64,000 nt of DNA. Source: Rhizobium sp. Root1220. GTDB lineage: Bacteria > Pseudomonadota > Alphaproteobacteria > Rhizobiales > Rhizobiaceae. The notes beneath the pieces are model-generated. The model worked only from the letters and a program-made list of their open reading frames with translations. It was not told where the DNA came from and made no database searches. A program made the translations under genes and the position numbers. Below are positions 26,769 through 35,504 of this stretch, piece by piece (the stretch's first letter is position 1; each line of letters opens with the position of its first letter). Where the stretch lies: positions 485-64,484 of the forward strand of contig NZ_LMDG01000014.1 of the NCBI RefSeq assembly GCF_001426265.1, given 5' to 3'.

Positions 26769-27062
26769 ATGGCAGACGACAGGGCGGTTACGGCCCGCGC
26801 CAATTTCGAAACGCGTGAAGCTGCAGACCTCGCGGTAGAGCACATCGTTCAAGAGCGCGGCATATCGAGACCGTATATGTTCGTTCAATCGGCAGCGGAA
26901 GGGAATGCCTCGGGCTCGAAAGCCGGCGGCGAGGCGTCACATGAGGGCGCACAGCGCGACGACGCTCCGTTCGCCGGCGACGTTGAGGTTTCGGTAAGAC
27001 AGATACCTGCCGTCAAGCGGATTTTGGGAGACTTGGCAGCGACGCGTGTCTGGAGTAGATGA
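26769..27062 (+). CDS. conserved hypothetical protein, 97 aa
   Basis: GGGAGACAGG lies before the ATG at 26769. The protein starts with VTARANFETREAADLAVEHIVQE, a ferredoxin-like strand-helix beginning, has a flexible Gly/Ser/Ala-rich middle, and ends in EVSVRQIPAVKRILGDLAATRV. I recall similar small proteins in rhizobial genomes, where a heat-shock or general-stress setting is common, but no function is established from the sequence. It lies 3 bases before the monooxygenase start, suggesting co-transcription. Confidence 0.6.
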   Translation: MADDRAVTARANFETREAADLAVEHIVQERGISRPYMFVQSAAEGNASGSKAGGEASHEGAQRDDAPFAGDVEVSVRQIPAVKRILGDLAATRVWSR

Positions 27063-27065
27063 CCG

Positions 27066-28073
27066 ATGAGGGGCTCTGGACAGACATCGGCTGGCAGAAT
27101 CTTGATCAGTGGTGCGAGCGTGGCGGGCAACGCCCTCGCCTGGTGGCTCGTTAAACGGGGGTTCACCGTTACCGTCGTCGAGCGCCACCCGGAGTTCCGA
27201 GATGGCGGACAGAATATCGACGTCCGGGGTGCGGGCCGAACGGTTCTGGCGATGATGGGTCTCGAACAGGTGGTTGCCGAAGGCGGAACCGGCGAGACGG
27301 GCGTCAGGTTCGTCGACAGCGATGACAAGCCGATTGCCCAGTTCGACGTTCAAGAACTTGGCTCCGACGGACCCACCGCCGAACTCGAAATCCTTCGTGG
27401 CGATCTGGCGCGTATCTTCTACGTCGCATGCGATGGCGATGTAAGGTTCCGTTTCGACGACTGCATCATCGACATCACAGACGCCGGGGAGGCCGTCCAC
27501 GTCTCATTCAAAAGCGGTGCTCGTGACGAATACGATCTCGTCGTGATCGCAGAGGGTGTCGGTTCCTCCACTCGTGAGCTCGTCTTTTCCGGAGAGTTGC
27601 GAGAGCATTTCGCCGACGCAGGCTGGGAGACGCAACGGGTACTGCAGGGACTGGAGACGACTGACGACCTGTATTTCGACGTCCTGCGGCAGGTGAAGTT
27701 GGATCGCTGGTCGAATGGCAGGGTCGTCCTCACCGGCGACGCGGCGTGGTGCGCCACTCCGATCGCGGGAATCGGCACGACGCTTGCCATAGTCGGGGCA
27801 TACGTCCTGGCCGGCGAACTATCGCGCTCGACCGACCTTGCAGTGGCGCTCAGACGGTACGATGAGATCATGCGTCCTTACGTGGAGAAGGGACAGAACG
27901 TACCGAAATTTGCTCCGAAGATGCTGCAGCCACAGACGATGTTCGGCGTTGCTCTACAGCGCGCTGTTCTTCGCGTCGTCGACAAGCCTGGGATCAAGCA
28001 GCTTGCCACCAAACTGTTCGTATCGGGCGACGACGATTTCGAGGTTCCTGCGTATGACGACGTTCGGTCATAG
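27066..28073 (+). CDS. FAD-dependent monooxygenase with an internal deletion
   Basis: The 335-residue protein begins with the FAD-binding ISGASVAGNALAWWLVKRGF, followed by the ERHPEFRDGG segment and an LEILRGDL motif (family xxxxRxxL). Near the end GDAAWCATPIAGIGTT is the second FAD motif (GD). Relatives are about 400 residues long. Here the text jumps from SSTRELVFSGE to LREHFADAGWE, so roughly 60-70 residues of the substrate domain appear to be missing in frame. Hydroxylase activity is therefore doubtful. The reading frame itself is intact. Confidence 0.8.
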   Translation: MRGSGQTSAGRILISGASVAGNALAWWLVKRGFTVTVVERHPEFRDGGQNIDVRGAGRTVLAMMGLEQVVAEGGTGETGVRFVDSDDKPIAQFDVQELGSDGPTAELEILRGDLARIFYVACDGDVRFRFDDCIIDITDAGEAVHVSFKSGARDEYDLVVIAEGVGSSTRELVFSGELREHFADAGWETQRVLQGLETTDDLYFDVLRQVKLDRWSNGRVVLTGDAAWCATPIAGIGTTLAIVGAYVLAGELSRSTDLAVALRRYDEIMRPYVEKGQNVPKFAPKMLQPQTMFGVALQRAVLRVVDKPGIKQLATKLFVSGDDDFEVPAYDDVRS

Positions 28074-28862
28074 TGCGGCAACAGTGCGTTGTAAGGCCAG
28101 ACGTCGCAAATAATTCATTAGAACTTATACGTTTTCCGCGTGTTTCCGGTTCACTCAACAGGCGGAAACACAAATGGACAGAATCGCCATTTTTTGCGCC
28201 GGTTTGCTCCTCACCGAATCGGGCTCGTTCGCACGGAGCACCTCGCAGACCACCCCGGCAGTCAATACTGAACAGAACCCAGGGCACCGATCGTTGGCAA
28301 GAAAATTTCATCCGGCTTACGGGACGCATTCCGGCTCGCGGCGTGCTCGGGTCCCAAGATATGATGAGCCTCCAAGGGCTCGGCGCCAACCTGGCCCCAC
28401 GGAGATGGTCGAGTGGTTTCGGCCGGACCCTGCTGGAAGCTCGCTCGACCTTTCCTCCTCCGGCATCACAAAGCATGGTTTGGCGCCCAGGATTCAAGTG
28501 TGATTGTGAGACATCCCGGAGAGCCGGACCTGCCGGACAGCCCATTCACGCGGATGGCGTAAGCGTCCTGCCGGCGAGGCTTGCCGATAAAAGGCCACAC
28601 CACTTGGGAGCAGGCTGGCGTCAGGAGAATGATGGCCGGATGTTACGATGATTTGGACAGGTGGCCACCGATCTCTCACGCATGTAGCCAAGCGGAGCCC
28701 ATCCATTGATGCAAATGGCTCCCGAGGTGTTGTCAGAAGCGAGGGACTGTTTCGTGTTCTCTCGGGTCATCGCAGGAGACACATTTCCACACAAGCTGAA
28801 CTACTGGCAGCATCGCTAAGTTGGTGAGATTAGCGCACTTGCGATGCGGTGACGTCCGGACG
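28074..28862. other. gap with one doubtful frame
   Basis: A 109-codon plus-strand frame (28174-28503) starts with a signal-peptide-like MDRIAIFCAGLLLTESGSFA, but its remainder is proline- and arginine-rich and unlike a folded protein, so I read it as a remnant at best. The rest of the stretch has only short frames. The last bases carry the conserved element before the DUF1254 gene. Confidence 0.35.
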
Positions 28863-28879
28863 TTTACTGTAACGTACTT
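28863..28879. promoter_or_regulatory. 17-base element shared by two DUF1254 promoters
   Basis: TTTACTGTAACGTACTT here matches, in 16 of 17 bases, the element upstream of the DUF1254 gene at 59949-61499 (reverse complement of 61562-61578). It lies 53 bases before the GTG start at 28933. The core GTAACGTAC is nearly palindromic, as for a TetR-type operator. Confidence 0.55.
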
Positions 28880-28932
28880 CCCAGGTGGCCGTTCATTTGC
28901 TGAACTGCAGCCTCTATTCAGGAGGGCAAATA

Positions 28933-30333
28933 GTGAAGCTCGTTTCCACGCTTGTTGCCGCCGCGCTGTTGGCATTTCCGGCTCCTGCCGCCGACAACCT
29001 ATCCGTCTTCGATCGCGAGATCGAACGGAAGGCTGTCGAGGCCGCAGTATGGGGCATGCCCGCCGTCAACTTCGACCTCATGCGCCAGGAGATGCTCGAC
29101 AAAACGCCGGGCAAGGTGGGGCAGGTCATCTACTGGGGGCGTCCGCTCGACTGGAGGAACCAGACACTGACGCCCAATCCCGATGCTCTTTATTTCATGG
29201 TCTTCTTCACGACCAAGGACGGCCCCGTGGTTCTCGACCTGCCCGCGGCGGAAGGGCATGCCTCGTTCAATGGAAATATCGTCACGGCCTGGCAGCTTCC
29301 GCTGGAAGACGCAGGGCTTCTCGGCGTCGATAAGGGGAAGGGAGGCAAGTTCCTCGTGCTTCCGCCCGGCTATGCGGACAAGATTCCGGATGGCTACATT
29401 CCGCTTCGATCCGAGGTCAACGGCGGCTATATGCTCTTTCGCTCCAACCTCGCGAGTCATTCCGATGCAGATGTGAGCGCCTCGATCGATTACGGAAAGA
29501 AGTTAAAGGTTTACCCCCTCTCGCAGGCGGCCGCTCCGCCAGCGACCGTATTCACCGACGTGAAAGACATGCTGTTCGACTCGACTATCCGGTGGGACGG
29601 CAGCTTCTTCGAGCACCTCGACAGGGTGGTGCAAGAGGAGCCGTGGATCATCCGGGACCGTGTCATGATCGACCAGTTGAAAACGCTCGGCATCGAAAAG
29701 GGCAGGCCGTTCAAGCCTGACGCCCATCTCGAGGGACTGCTCGCAAACGGCGTCGCCGAAGCGAAGTCCCTGCTGGAGGCCAGATACGATGTGGGCTTCC
29801 CGCCATTTTTCTCCGAGACCAGTCGCTGGACGTTCCCAACCTATCCCGCTCTCATCAAGGCGGCACAGGCCGAATTCAACGAAGCCGACGCCTATCCGGT
29901 CGACGATCGCGGCGTTGCCTACAGCTACGCATATATCGGCATCAAGCGGCTCGGAGCAGGGCAGTTCTATTCGATCTCCATCCGGGACAAAGATGGGGAG
30001 GCGTTCGATGGCGGCAGGAGCTACCGTCTCAATGTCCCGCCGAATGTCCCGGTGCAGCAGTACTGGTCGGTCACCGCCTACGATCGTGAGACCCATGCCC
30101 TGATCAAGAACGTCGACCGCGCCAGTCGATCCTCCCAGATTCCGGAGCTTGCTAAGAACGGCGATGGATCCATCGATCTCTACTTCGGACCGAAGGCGCC
30201 CGAGGGTAGGCAGTCCAACTGGGTTCCGACCGATCCGAAGCGGAAGTTCGAGCTGATGTTCCGGGCATACGGCCCGACCAAGGCTTTTTTCGACAAGAAG
30301 TGGGTCTTGTCCGACGTCGTCAAGGCGGACTGA
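28933..30333 (+). CDS. DUF1254/DUF1214 protein, exported
   Basis: A perfect AGGAGG precedes the GTG at 28933, which gives a signal peptide (VKLVSTLVAAALLAFPAPA). The 466-residue protein then shows the N-terminal DUF1254 domain (residues about 30-160, with WGMPAVNFDLMR and NPDALYFMVFF). The C-terminal DUF1214 domain follows (about 330-455, with YWSVTAYDRETHALI and GDGSIDLYFGPKAP). Both domains are of unknown function. The protein should be periplasmic. It is the intact first gene of a set whose next two members are broken, and it has the shared promoter element 53 bases upstream. Confidence 0.88.
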   Translation: MKLVSTLVAAALLAFPAPAADNLSVFDREIERKAVEAAVWGMPAVNFDLMRQEMLDKTPGKVGQVIYWGRPLDWRNQTLTPNPDALYFMVFFTTKDGPVVLDLPAAEGHASFNGNIVTAWQLPLEDAGLLGVDKGKGGKFLVLPPGYADKIPDGYIPLRSEVNGGYMLFRSNLASHSDADVSASIDYGKKLKVYPLSQAAAPPATVFTDVKDMLFDSTIRWDGSFFEHLDRVVQEEPWIIRDRVMIDQLKTLGIEKGRPFKPDAHLEGLLANGVAEAKSLLEARYDVGFPPFFSETSRWTFPTYPALIKAAQAEFNEADAYPVDDRGVAYSYAYIGIKRLGAGQFYSISIRDKDGEAFDGGRSYRLNVPPNVPVQQYWSVTAYDRETHALIKNVDRASRSSQIPELAKNGDGSIDLYFGPKAPEGRQSNWVPTDPKRKFELMFRAYGPTKAFFDKKWVLSDVVKAD

Positions 30334-30368
30334 CCCACGACCAATTTCATCCCGATGGAGATCGACGC

Positions 30369-31250
30369 ATGAACCGTAAGTTTGCATCCTTACTTCTCGC
30401 GACGACCCTGCTGGCCACGACGGCATTTGCGCAGGAGGACATGGCGCCGACATAGGCTATCCAGCACCCGAAACCAGTACGAAGGCCAGGGACGACGCCG
30501 GGTCGGCAACGCTCGACGTCTCCAAGGGACCTATGGTCGTGGAGCTTCCGCCCGGCGCCTACATTGGCCTCGTCAACGATCACAATCAGGGCTGGGTCCT
30601 CGACATGGGATTTCCGGTCCCGACGCAGGCAAGGGCGGCCAGCACCTGATCGCCGGCCCGGACTACAAGGGGAAGATACCATAGGGATATCTCGTCGGCA
30701 AAACGCCCGCCTACAAGAACCTGCTTGCGGTGCGCGCGCTTCCGGTCGGCGGCGATCAGGATAAGGCGTTGAAGGCACTCGAGGCGATCAAGGTCTATCC
30801 GCTCGCAAACCCAAAGCAGCGGCTGAAGTCCGTCGACACGACAAGCTTCGACATGGACCGCACGTCGCTGAAATGGGAGGACAACATCCAGTTCGGGGAG
30901 AAGCTCCGGCGCGTGGCTCGATGGCGGCAAGACCTATAAGCTCTCCATTCCACAGCCCGTGCCTGGCAAGCTCTTCCGGTCAGTGACCGCGTACGACGCC
31001 CAGACGCGTTCGGAAGTCCAGACCGATCAGGGAAAGGCGGCGCTGCGCTCATTGTTCGAACTGAAGGACGCGAAAGGGCCGGAAGCCCCCGACCTCTACT
31101 TCGGTCCGTCCGCCCCGCAGGGCCAGGAGGACCGATGGATCAAGACATAGCCGGGGCCATGGCTGGTTCGCCTACATCCGCATCTACGGCCCGGACAAGC
31201 CTGCCTTCGACGGGAGCTGGAAGCCCGCCGACCTTGAAGAAGTGAAGTGA
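30369..31250 (+). pseudogene. second DUF1254/DUF1214 gene, broken
   Basis: A GGAG and ATG at 30369 open a signal peptide (MNRKFASLLLATTLLATTAFAQ), but a TAG follows within 30 codons. Further pieces of the family appear in shifting frames: YKNLLAVRALPVGG, then IKVYPLANPKQRL, then YKLSIPQPVPGKLFRSVTAYD and DLYFGPSAPQG. An in-frame TAG also breaks the last domain before YIRIYGPDKPAF. Most of the DUF1254 domain is deleted. It lies 35 bases after the intact copy, so it was once a tandem paralogue. Confidence 0.82.
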
Positions 31251-31323
31251 CCTCGGCGTTTCCCGGTTCTCCGTCAATACAACGAATTTAGGAAGAGGCG
31301 CTATTCGTTCTGAAAACAACGCA

Positions 31324-31470
31324 AGTGGTCGCAACCGCCGTAATCCTGCTGTGGGCGTCCTCCAAGCTTCGGCGCAGACCGATCCACTTCCGTCAAGGAA
31401 CGCCACGTCGACGAAGAAGGCGATTCTCGAATTTGTCAGCGTGACAGTTGCCGAAGGCGGACCGGGATGC
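31324..31470 (+). pseudogene. N-terminal remnant of a HAD-type exported phosphatase
   Basis: A short stretch reads as a signal peptide (VVATAVILLWASS), shifts frame and continues QTDPLPSRNATSTKKAILEFVSVTVAEGGPG. In exported HAD phosphatases this segment comes directly before the catalytic FDNDGTLW. The catalytic part is gone, since the sequence diverges after GGPG. These phosphatases often neighbour DUF1254 genes, which supports the reading. The bases 31471-31697 show nothing more. Confidence 0.55.
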
Positions 31471-31697
31471 GGGTTGTGTTTCCACTCCGCGCGATTACTT
31501 TCCGCTCTGTTGCTGTCGGGCATTTTGCCTATCTCAGCGGGCGTCAAACTGGCCTCGTGATTGCGCTAGCCGATCCTCTGCAAGGGTGCTTGTCGCGAGA
31601 AACTGTCTGGCTGTGACCGAGACGTGATCGTCTGCCTCCAATGAACGTCATGTTTGGGTGATAGCCGATTGGGTGTCCTGAACAGGAGGATCATCCG

Positions 31698-31907
31698 TTG
31701 AAGAACGAGCTGACGATTTCTGAAATTCTACTGGATCCGCTTATCGCGCTTTTGAACGCGGCCGATGGTGTCCACGAGCGATCCTTTGCCCAACTGATGC
31801 AGAGCGCAGCGCGAATTGCGGCAAGGACACCAGCTTCTCTCCTTCCCGCAACTGTGGAACCACGCGCGAAATCACCGCTTTCCGAAGATATGCGCTCTCC
31901 GGCCTAA
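31698..31907 (+). CDS. small hypothetical protein, 69 aa
   Basis: AGGAGG lies 8 bases before the TTG start at 31698. The product begins with two predicted helices (SEILLDPLIALLNAADGVHERSFAQLMQSAARI) and ends in a disordered, proline-rich tail. Similar small proteins with an xxDPLI...AD.V pattern are familiar from rhizobia but have no assigned role. It stands alone between the decayed region and the Tad-like genes. The 189 bases after it are AT-richer and probably hold the promoter of the TadE gene. Confidence 0.55.
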   Translation: MKNELTISEILLDPLIALLNAADGVHERSFAQLMQSAARIAARTPASLLPATVEPRAKSPLSEDMRSPA

Positions 31908-32096
31908 TGGTCTGCCGCCCCAGGCATCCCAAAGCGACAACGCGAAGCAAAAGACAATCGGCTGCGCCCCGCAGCCGGTGATCAGAATAATTTGCTGATT
32001 TCGTCGTATTTTAATTGTCGGCTTAGATCGGCGTGAAGTTTCTGCGAGTATTACTTCGTCCTTAAGTGAGATCTATTTAAGGGCGCGGTGATTTAA

Positions 32097-32663
32097 TTGG
32101 CCAACTCGAAGGGCATCGCTTTTGGAGCTTCTGACGATGGCGCGACGGCGGTCGAATTCGCCATTGTCGCTCCTGTCCTGATTTTCCTGACATTTGCGAT
32201 TGTCGAGTCTGGGATAGCCTTTGCAGCCGACATCCTTCTAAAGAATGCGACCTATGATGCGGCGCGAACAGGTCGCACAGGCTTTGTGTCGGAAGGCTCC
32301 ACGCAGGACGTTACCGTTCGCCAGAGAATAAGGTCGCAGGCAAGCGTTCTGATGGATGCCGACAAGCTCGTCATCACGAGCAAGTCCTATTCCGGTTTCG
32401 ACACGCTGAAGATGCCCGAACCTTTCATCGACAAGAACAATAACGGCATCCGCGACGACGGCGAGAACTTCACGGACGTCAACAAGAACGGGGTCTACGA
32501 CAAGGACCAGGGTGCGACCGGGTACGGCGGTGCCAAACAGGTCGTTCTTTATACCGTTTCCTATCCCTGGACGTTCCACACGCCGGTTCTCAAGGAGCTT
32601 GTCGGCGACAACGGCACGATTGAATTGTCGGCCACCGCAGTTGTTCAAAATGAGCCTTACTAA
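32097..32663 (+). CDS. TadE-like pseudopilin-family protein with two EF-hand-like loops
   Basis: The 188-residue protein starts at a TTG and shows the TadE signature near its N-terminus: DGATAVEFAIVAPVLIFLTFAIVE, a hydrophobic helix after a Glu, recognised by the prepilin peptidase in this family. Unusually, residues 112-123 (DKNNNGIRDDGE) and 127-138 (DVNKNGVYDKDQ) fit calcium-binding EF or dockerin-type loops. The protein should be anchored in the inner membrane with its C-terminus outside. It is followed by a second TadE-like gene and a TadG-like gene, with no Tad machinery in the window. Confidence 0.82.
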   Translation: MANSKGIAFGASDDGATAVEFAIVAPVLIFLTFAIVESGIAFAADILLKNATYDAARTGRTGFVSEGSTQDVTVRQRIRSQASVLMDADKLVITSKSYSGFDTLKMPEPFIDKNNNGIRDDGENFTDVNKNGVYDKDQGATGYGGAKQVVLYTVSYPWTFHTPVLKELVGDNGTIELSATAVVQNEPY

Positions 32664-32664
32664 G

Positions 32665-33249
32665 ATGAACAGAATCCGGAAAGCAATTGAAGCCACCGGT
32701 CGTCGCGCTCGTCAGCTCGTTGCTCGCGACGACGGCGTCGCGGGCGTCGAAATGGCGCTAGTCACTCCCGTTCTGCTCCTGCTCCTCTGCGGTGGTGGGG
32801 AGGTGGCGCTGTATGCACGCTCCAACTTTCAGGCGGCACAGACGGCCTCGACAGTGGCCGACGCGGTTTCCAGATATGAGGCCGTGACGTCGGTCGACAT
32901 TTCTTCGATCTTCACGGTATCCGGAGAGATCATGGGCGGCAGGGATTTTTCCAAGAACGGCTATGTGATCCTGTCTTCAATATCCCGTACGAGCGGGGCT
33001 GCGCCAAAGGTCGCCTGGCAGTGCAAAGGCGGAACACCGACGAACGCGAGCCGTGTTGGCCTGGTCTCAAAGGCCGCCACGCTGCCGAACAGTCTCGTTC
33101 TCGATGCAACCGACAACGTCATCGTTGCCGAAGTCTTCTATCAGTACACGCCAATTTTCGACGGCTTCGTTCCGCTCAACGAGCTGATCTACAAGACCGC
33201 TGTTTTCCGTCCGCGCCTCGGCGACCTGACCAGCGCACCCGGCTGCTAG
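32665..33249 (+). CDS. TadE-like membrane protein
   Basis: The start is ambiguous between ATG at 32650, which overlaps the previous gene, and ATG at 32665, directly after its stop; I use the latter. Residues about 25-55 hold GVAGVEMALVTPVLLLLLCGG, the TadE-type hydrophobic helix with the preceding Glu. The rest is an extracytoplasmic domain with two cysteines, one of them the last residue. It sits in one operon with the TadE gene before it and the TadG-like gene after it, and so probably contributes to the same surface structure. Confidence 0.78.
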   Translation: MNRIRKAIEATGRRARQLVARDDGVAGVEMALVTPVLLLLLCGGGEVALYARSNFQAAQTASTVADAVSRYEAVTSVDISSIFTVSGEIMGGRDFSKNGYVILSSISRTSGAAPKVAWQCKGGTPTNASRVGLVSKAATLPNSLVLDATDNVIVAEVFYQYTPIFDGFVPLNELIYKTAVFRPRLGDLTSAPGC

Positions 33250-33269
33250 CACTAAGGAATGGTGATCGC

Positions 33270-34637
33270 ATGAACATTCGATCCATGATCTCCCGTATGC
33301 GCCAAGACGAGAGCGGCAGCGTGCTGCCGTTTGTTGCCGTCATCGGGATCGCAGTCATCGGTGCGACAGGCTTCGGCATCGATGCCGCGCGCATGATGCT
33401 GCTGCATTCCACCTTGCAACGCTCCATCGATGCAGGGGCGCTTTCCACCGTCGCCAAGCTCGATACCGCGACGATCCAGGCCCAGCTCACCAAATTCACC
33501 AAAGCGAATTTTGGCAGCGGCTCCGTGGGCGCGACACTGGACAGTCTGACCTGGACGATCAGCAGCGACAAAAAGACGTTGACGGTGAACGCCACGGCCA
33601 GCGCGCCGGCGAGCCTGATGAAGGTTCTCGGCATTCAAAAGATCAGCGCCAGTGCGCAAAGCGTCATCGACCGCGCGACAGGTGGCATCGAACTGGCCCT
33701 AGTGCTGGACAATACCGGCTCGATGAGCGGATCGAGATTGACCGCCCTGAAAAAGGCGTCAAACACGCTCCTTGACATCCTCTTCGACGACAAGGACTCT
33801 GCCGAGAACCTGTATGTCGGTATCGTGCCATTTTCACAATCGGTCAACGTCGGCAAGAGTCACACAGGCTGGCTGAAAGCCGGTTCGGTCGCGGCTCTCG
33901 ATTGGGGGAAGACGTCCTGGGGAGGATGTGTCGAAGCCTATAGTGCCGTGGCCGACGACATTTTCGACGCCGTGCCATCATCAAAACCGCTCACACCCTA
34001 TTACTGGCGAGACAATACCAAAAACGACTGGATCAGTGACAAGGGTAATAAGGTTGATCCGCTCGACGACACCATCGGGCCGAACAAGAGCTGCCCGGCC
34101 GAGGTCACCCGCATGACGTCGGATAAGAAGACACTCCAAACCGCGATCGGTTCGATGAAGGCCGTGGGCAACACGCATGTCAATTTCGGCGCCGTCTGGG
34201 GCTGGCGCATGCTGTCTCCGAAGTGGCGGGGTCTCTGGGGCGGTGACATGACTACCTACAAGCTGCCGCTCGACTACAATACTCCGCGCATGACCAAGGC
34301 CGTCGTGATCATGACGGATGGTGAGAACACCATGTCCGACAACGTCTACACCGCCTATGGCTTGCTCAACGGCACCAACTACCTGGGTACGAAAGACGAG
34401 GAGACGGCAGTGACGGGCCTGAACACCCGGCTAGCGGAAGTCTGCACGGCAATGAAAAATTCGGGCATTGTCATATACACGATTACCTTCGGCAGCCTCG
34501 ACAAAGATACAACGGACCTAATGCGCGGCTGCGCGTCTCAGAACGCGTTTTACTTCAACTCGCCGACGACTGCCGCACTCCAGCCGATATTCAAGGCGAT
34601 CGGTAATTCACTTAAGAGCCTGCGTGTAAGCCGATAG
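33270..34637 (+). CDS. TadG-like protein with a von Willebrand A domain
   Basis: AAGGA precedes the ATG at 33270. The 455-residue protein has the N-terminal TadG helix (DESGSVLPFVAVIGIAVIGA) with GIDAARMM after it, and from about residue 145 a VWA domain with the MIDAS start ALVLDNTGSMSGSR. The C-terminal MIDAS elements are AVVIMTDGENT and the following helices. It would be anchored in the inner membrane, with the VWA domain in the periplasm or exposed, binding metal and a protein partner. It is the last gene of the three. Confidence 0.85.
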   Translation: MNIRSMISRMRQDESGSVLPFVAVIGIAVIGATGFGIDAARMMLLHSTLQRSIDAGALSTVAKLDTATIQAQLTKFTKANFGSGSVGATLDSLTWTISSDKKTLTVNATASAPASLMKVLGIQKISASAQSVIDRATGGIELALVLDNTGSMSGSRLTALKKASNTLLDILFDDKDSAENLYVGIVPFSQSVNVGKSHTGWLKAGSVAALDWGKTSWGGCVEAYSAVADDIFDAVPSSKPLTPYYWRDNTKNDWISDKGNKVDPLDDTIGPNKSCPAEVTRMTSDKKTLQTAIGSMKAVGNTHVNFGAVWGWRMLSPKWRGLWGGDMTTYKLPLDYNTPRMTKAVVIMTDGENTMSDNVYTAYGLLNGTNYLGTKDEETAVTGLNTRLAEVCTAMKNSGIVIYTITFGSLDKDTTDLMRGCASQNAFYFNSPTTAALQPIFKAIGNSLKSLRVSR

Positions 34638-34692
34638 ACGAAATCGGAGCGGTGCCATTGGTGACGACCTGGCGCCTGTATAAAGATGTCTC

Positions 34693-34887
34693 TCAGCTTC
34701 GTTGGAAGTGGGGAGACCATCCTCTCTTCATGCCGCGGCTGATGGCCGTCTGCGACAATATGAGCTGTCGGCGCAGGTGGCGTATGTCTTCCAGCAACGT
34801 GGCAATGGTCGCGTTCACGTCGTCATCGTGCCAAGCGAGTGCGGCCTGCACTTCAAAGTCGACGTCTTCCTTTGTGGCGGGCTGCAT
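34693..34887 (-). CDS. small hypothetical protein, 64 aa, coupled to the 55-aa gene
   Basis: The ATG at 34887 shares one base with the TGA of the preceding 55-residue gene (TGATG). The product is helical, with VQAALAWHDDDVNATIATLLEDIRHLRRQLILSQ as a likely coiled-coil hairpin and a basic tail SRGMKRGWSPHFQRS. I recall related small proteins in rhizobia but no function. Coupling to the gene carrying a clamp-binding-like motif suggests the two act together. Confidence 0.6.
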   Translation of the reverse strand: MQPATKEDVDFEVQAALAWHDDDVNATIATLLEDIRHLRRQLILSQTAISRGMKRGWSPHFQRS

Positions 34888-35054
34888 CAGTGCAAATCCA
34901 GGCTCAATTGCTGACCTTTGATCGACGGCAACGGACGGCCGATGTCGATTTTGCCAAAGATGCGTTTGCGGCGCTCGGCGTCGCGCTCGCGTTCAGCGCG
35001 GGCCTTGGCGACAACAGCCAATGCGTTTGCGATGACTTCCTCTGTCCTTGTCAT
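34887..35054 (-). CDS. 55-aa protein ending in a sliding-clamp-binding type motif
   Basis: From the ATG at 35054 the frame encodes a strongly charged helix (ARAERERDAERRKRIFGK) and a C-terminus of GQQLSLDLH. QLSLDL fits the hexapeptide form of the beta sliding clamp-binding motif (QLxLxL) used by bacterial polymerases, Hda and mutagenesis proteins, and a C-terminal position is usual. I therefore suspect a clamp-interacting partner protein. The ribosome site is weak, but the coupling with the following gene supports translation. Confidence 0.55.
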   Translation of the reverse strand: MTRTEEVIANALAVVAKARAERERDAERRKRIFGKIDIGRPLPSIKGQQLSLDLH

Positions 35055-35188
35055 GGGCTAGCCTCGTGGTTGTTCTCTATATGTTCTCATGTTTTCAGCA
35101 AGAGTCAAGATCATTGTGCGGTCGCCACTGGACGAAACGAATCGCTTTTCCATTTAGTGATTCGGTGGATGTCAAGGAGTTTGGTTCC

Positions 35189-35476
35189 ATGGATGGCAAG
35201 ATCCCGGTTTTTATTAGCCCGATGCAGGTCGAAATCGAAGGCACCGGCCGATATCGCCAAGCTAATACGGTCGAGGATCTTGCCGCTATGCTCTTGAGCG
35301 GAAAATGGCATGGCCCCAAGGGGTCGCCGTTCCATCGGGCGGTCGTGTCATCGGTGGAGGCTTTGGAGTTCTACGTGGATGCGGAAACCGCCAGGGCCGC
35401 CTTCGTTGAAGCTGCGCACGAGGCGGGCATGCACGTGATGCCGGATGACATGGCAGAGGCGCGGAAGGCCGGCTAG
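35189..35476 (+). CDS. DUF982 protein, 95 aa
   Basis: AAGGAG precedes the ATG at 35189, which I choose over in-frame upstream starts. The sequence has the DUF982 layout common in rhizobia: PVFISPMQVEIEGTGRYRQA, NTVEDLAAMLLSGKWHGPKG, a central helix and AFVEAAHEAGMHVMPDD. Function unknown. After the stop, a hairpin at 35485-35504 is followed, on the minus strand, by a run of seven T, so it is an intrinsic terminator for leftward transcription. The 200 bases to the next gene contain no frame I trust. Confidence 0.82.
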   Translation: MDGKIPVFISPMQVEIEGTGRYRQANTVEDLAAMLLSGKWHGPKGSPFHRAVVSSVEALEFYVDAETARAAFVEAAHEAGMHVMPDDMAEARKAG

Positions 35477-35484
35477 AAAAAAAG

Positions 35485-35504
35485 AGCCCCGCAGAGGCAG
35501 GGCT
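35485..35504 (-). terminator. intrinsic terminator on the minus strand
   Basis: AGCCC and GGGCT (35485-35489, 35500-35504) with two further inner pairs form a hairpin. Read on the minus strand it is followed by TCTTTTTTT. No minus-strand gene lies upstream of it before 35719, so it may end a small RNA transcribed leftwards from about 35600. Confidence 0.5.
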
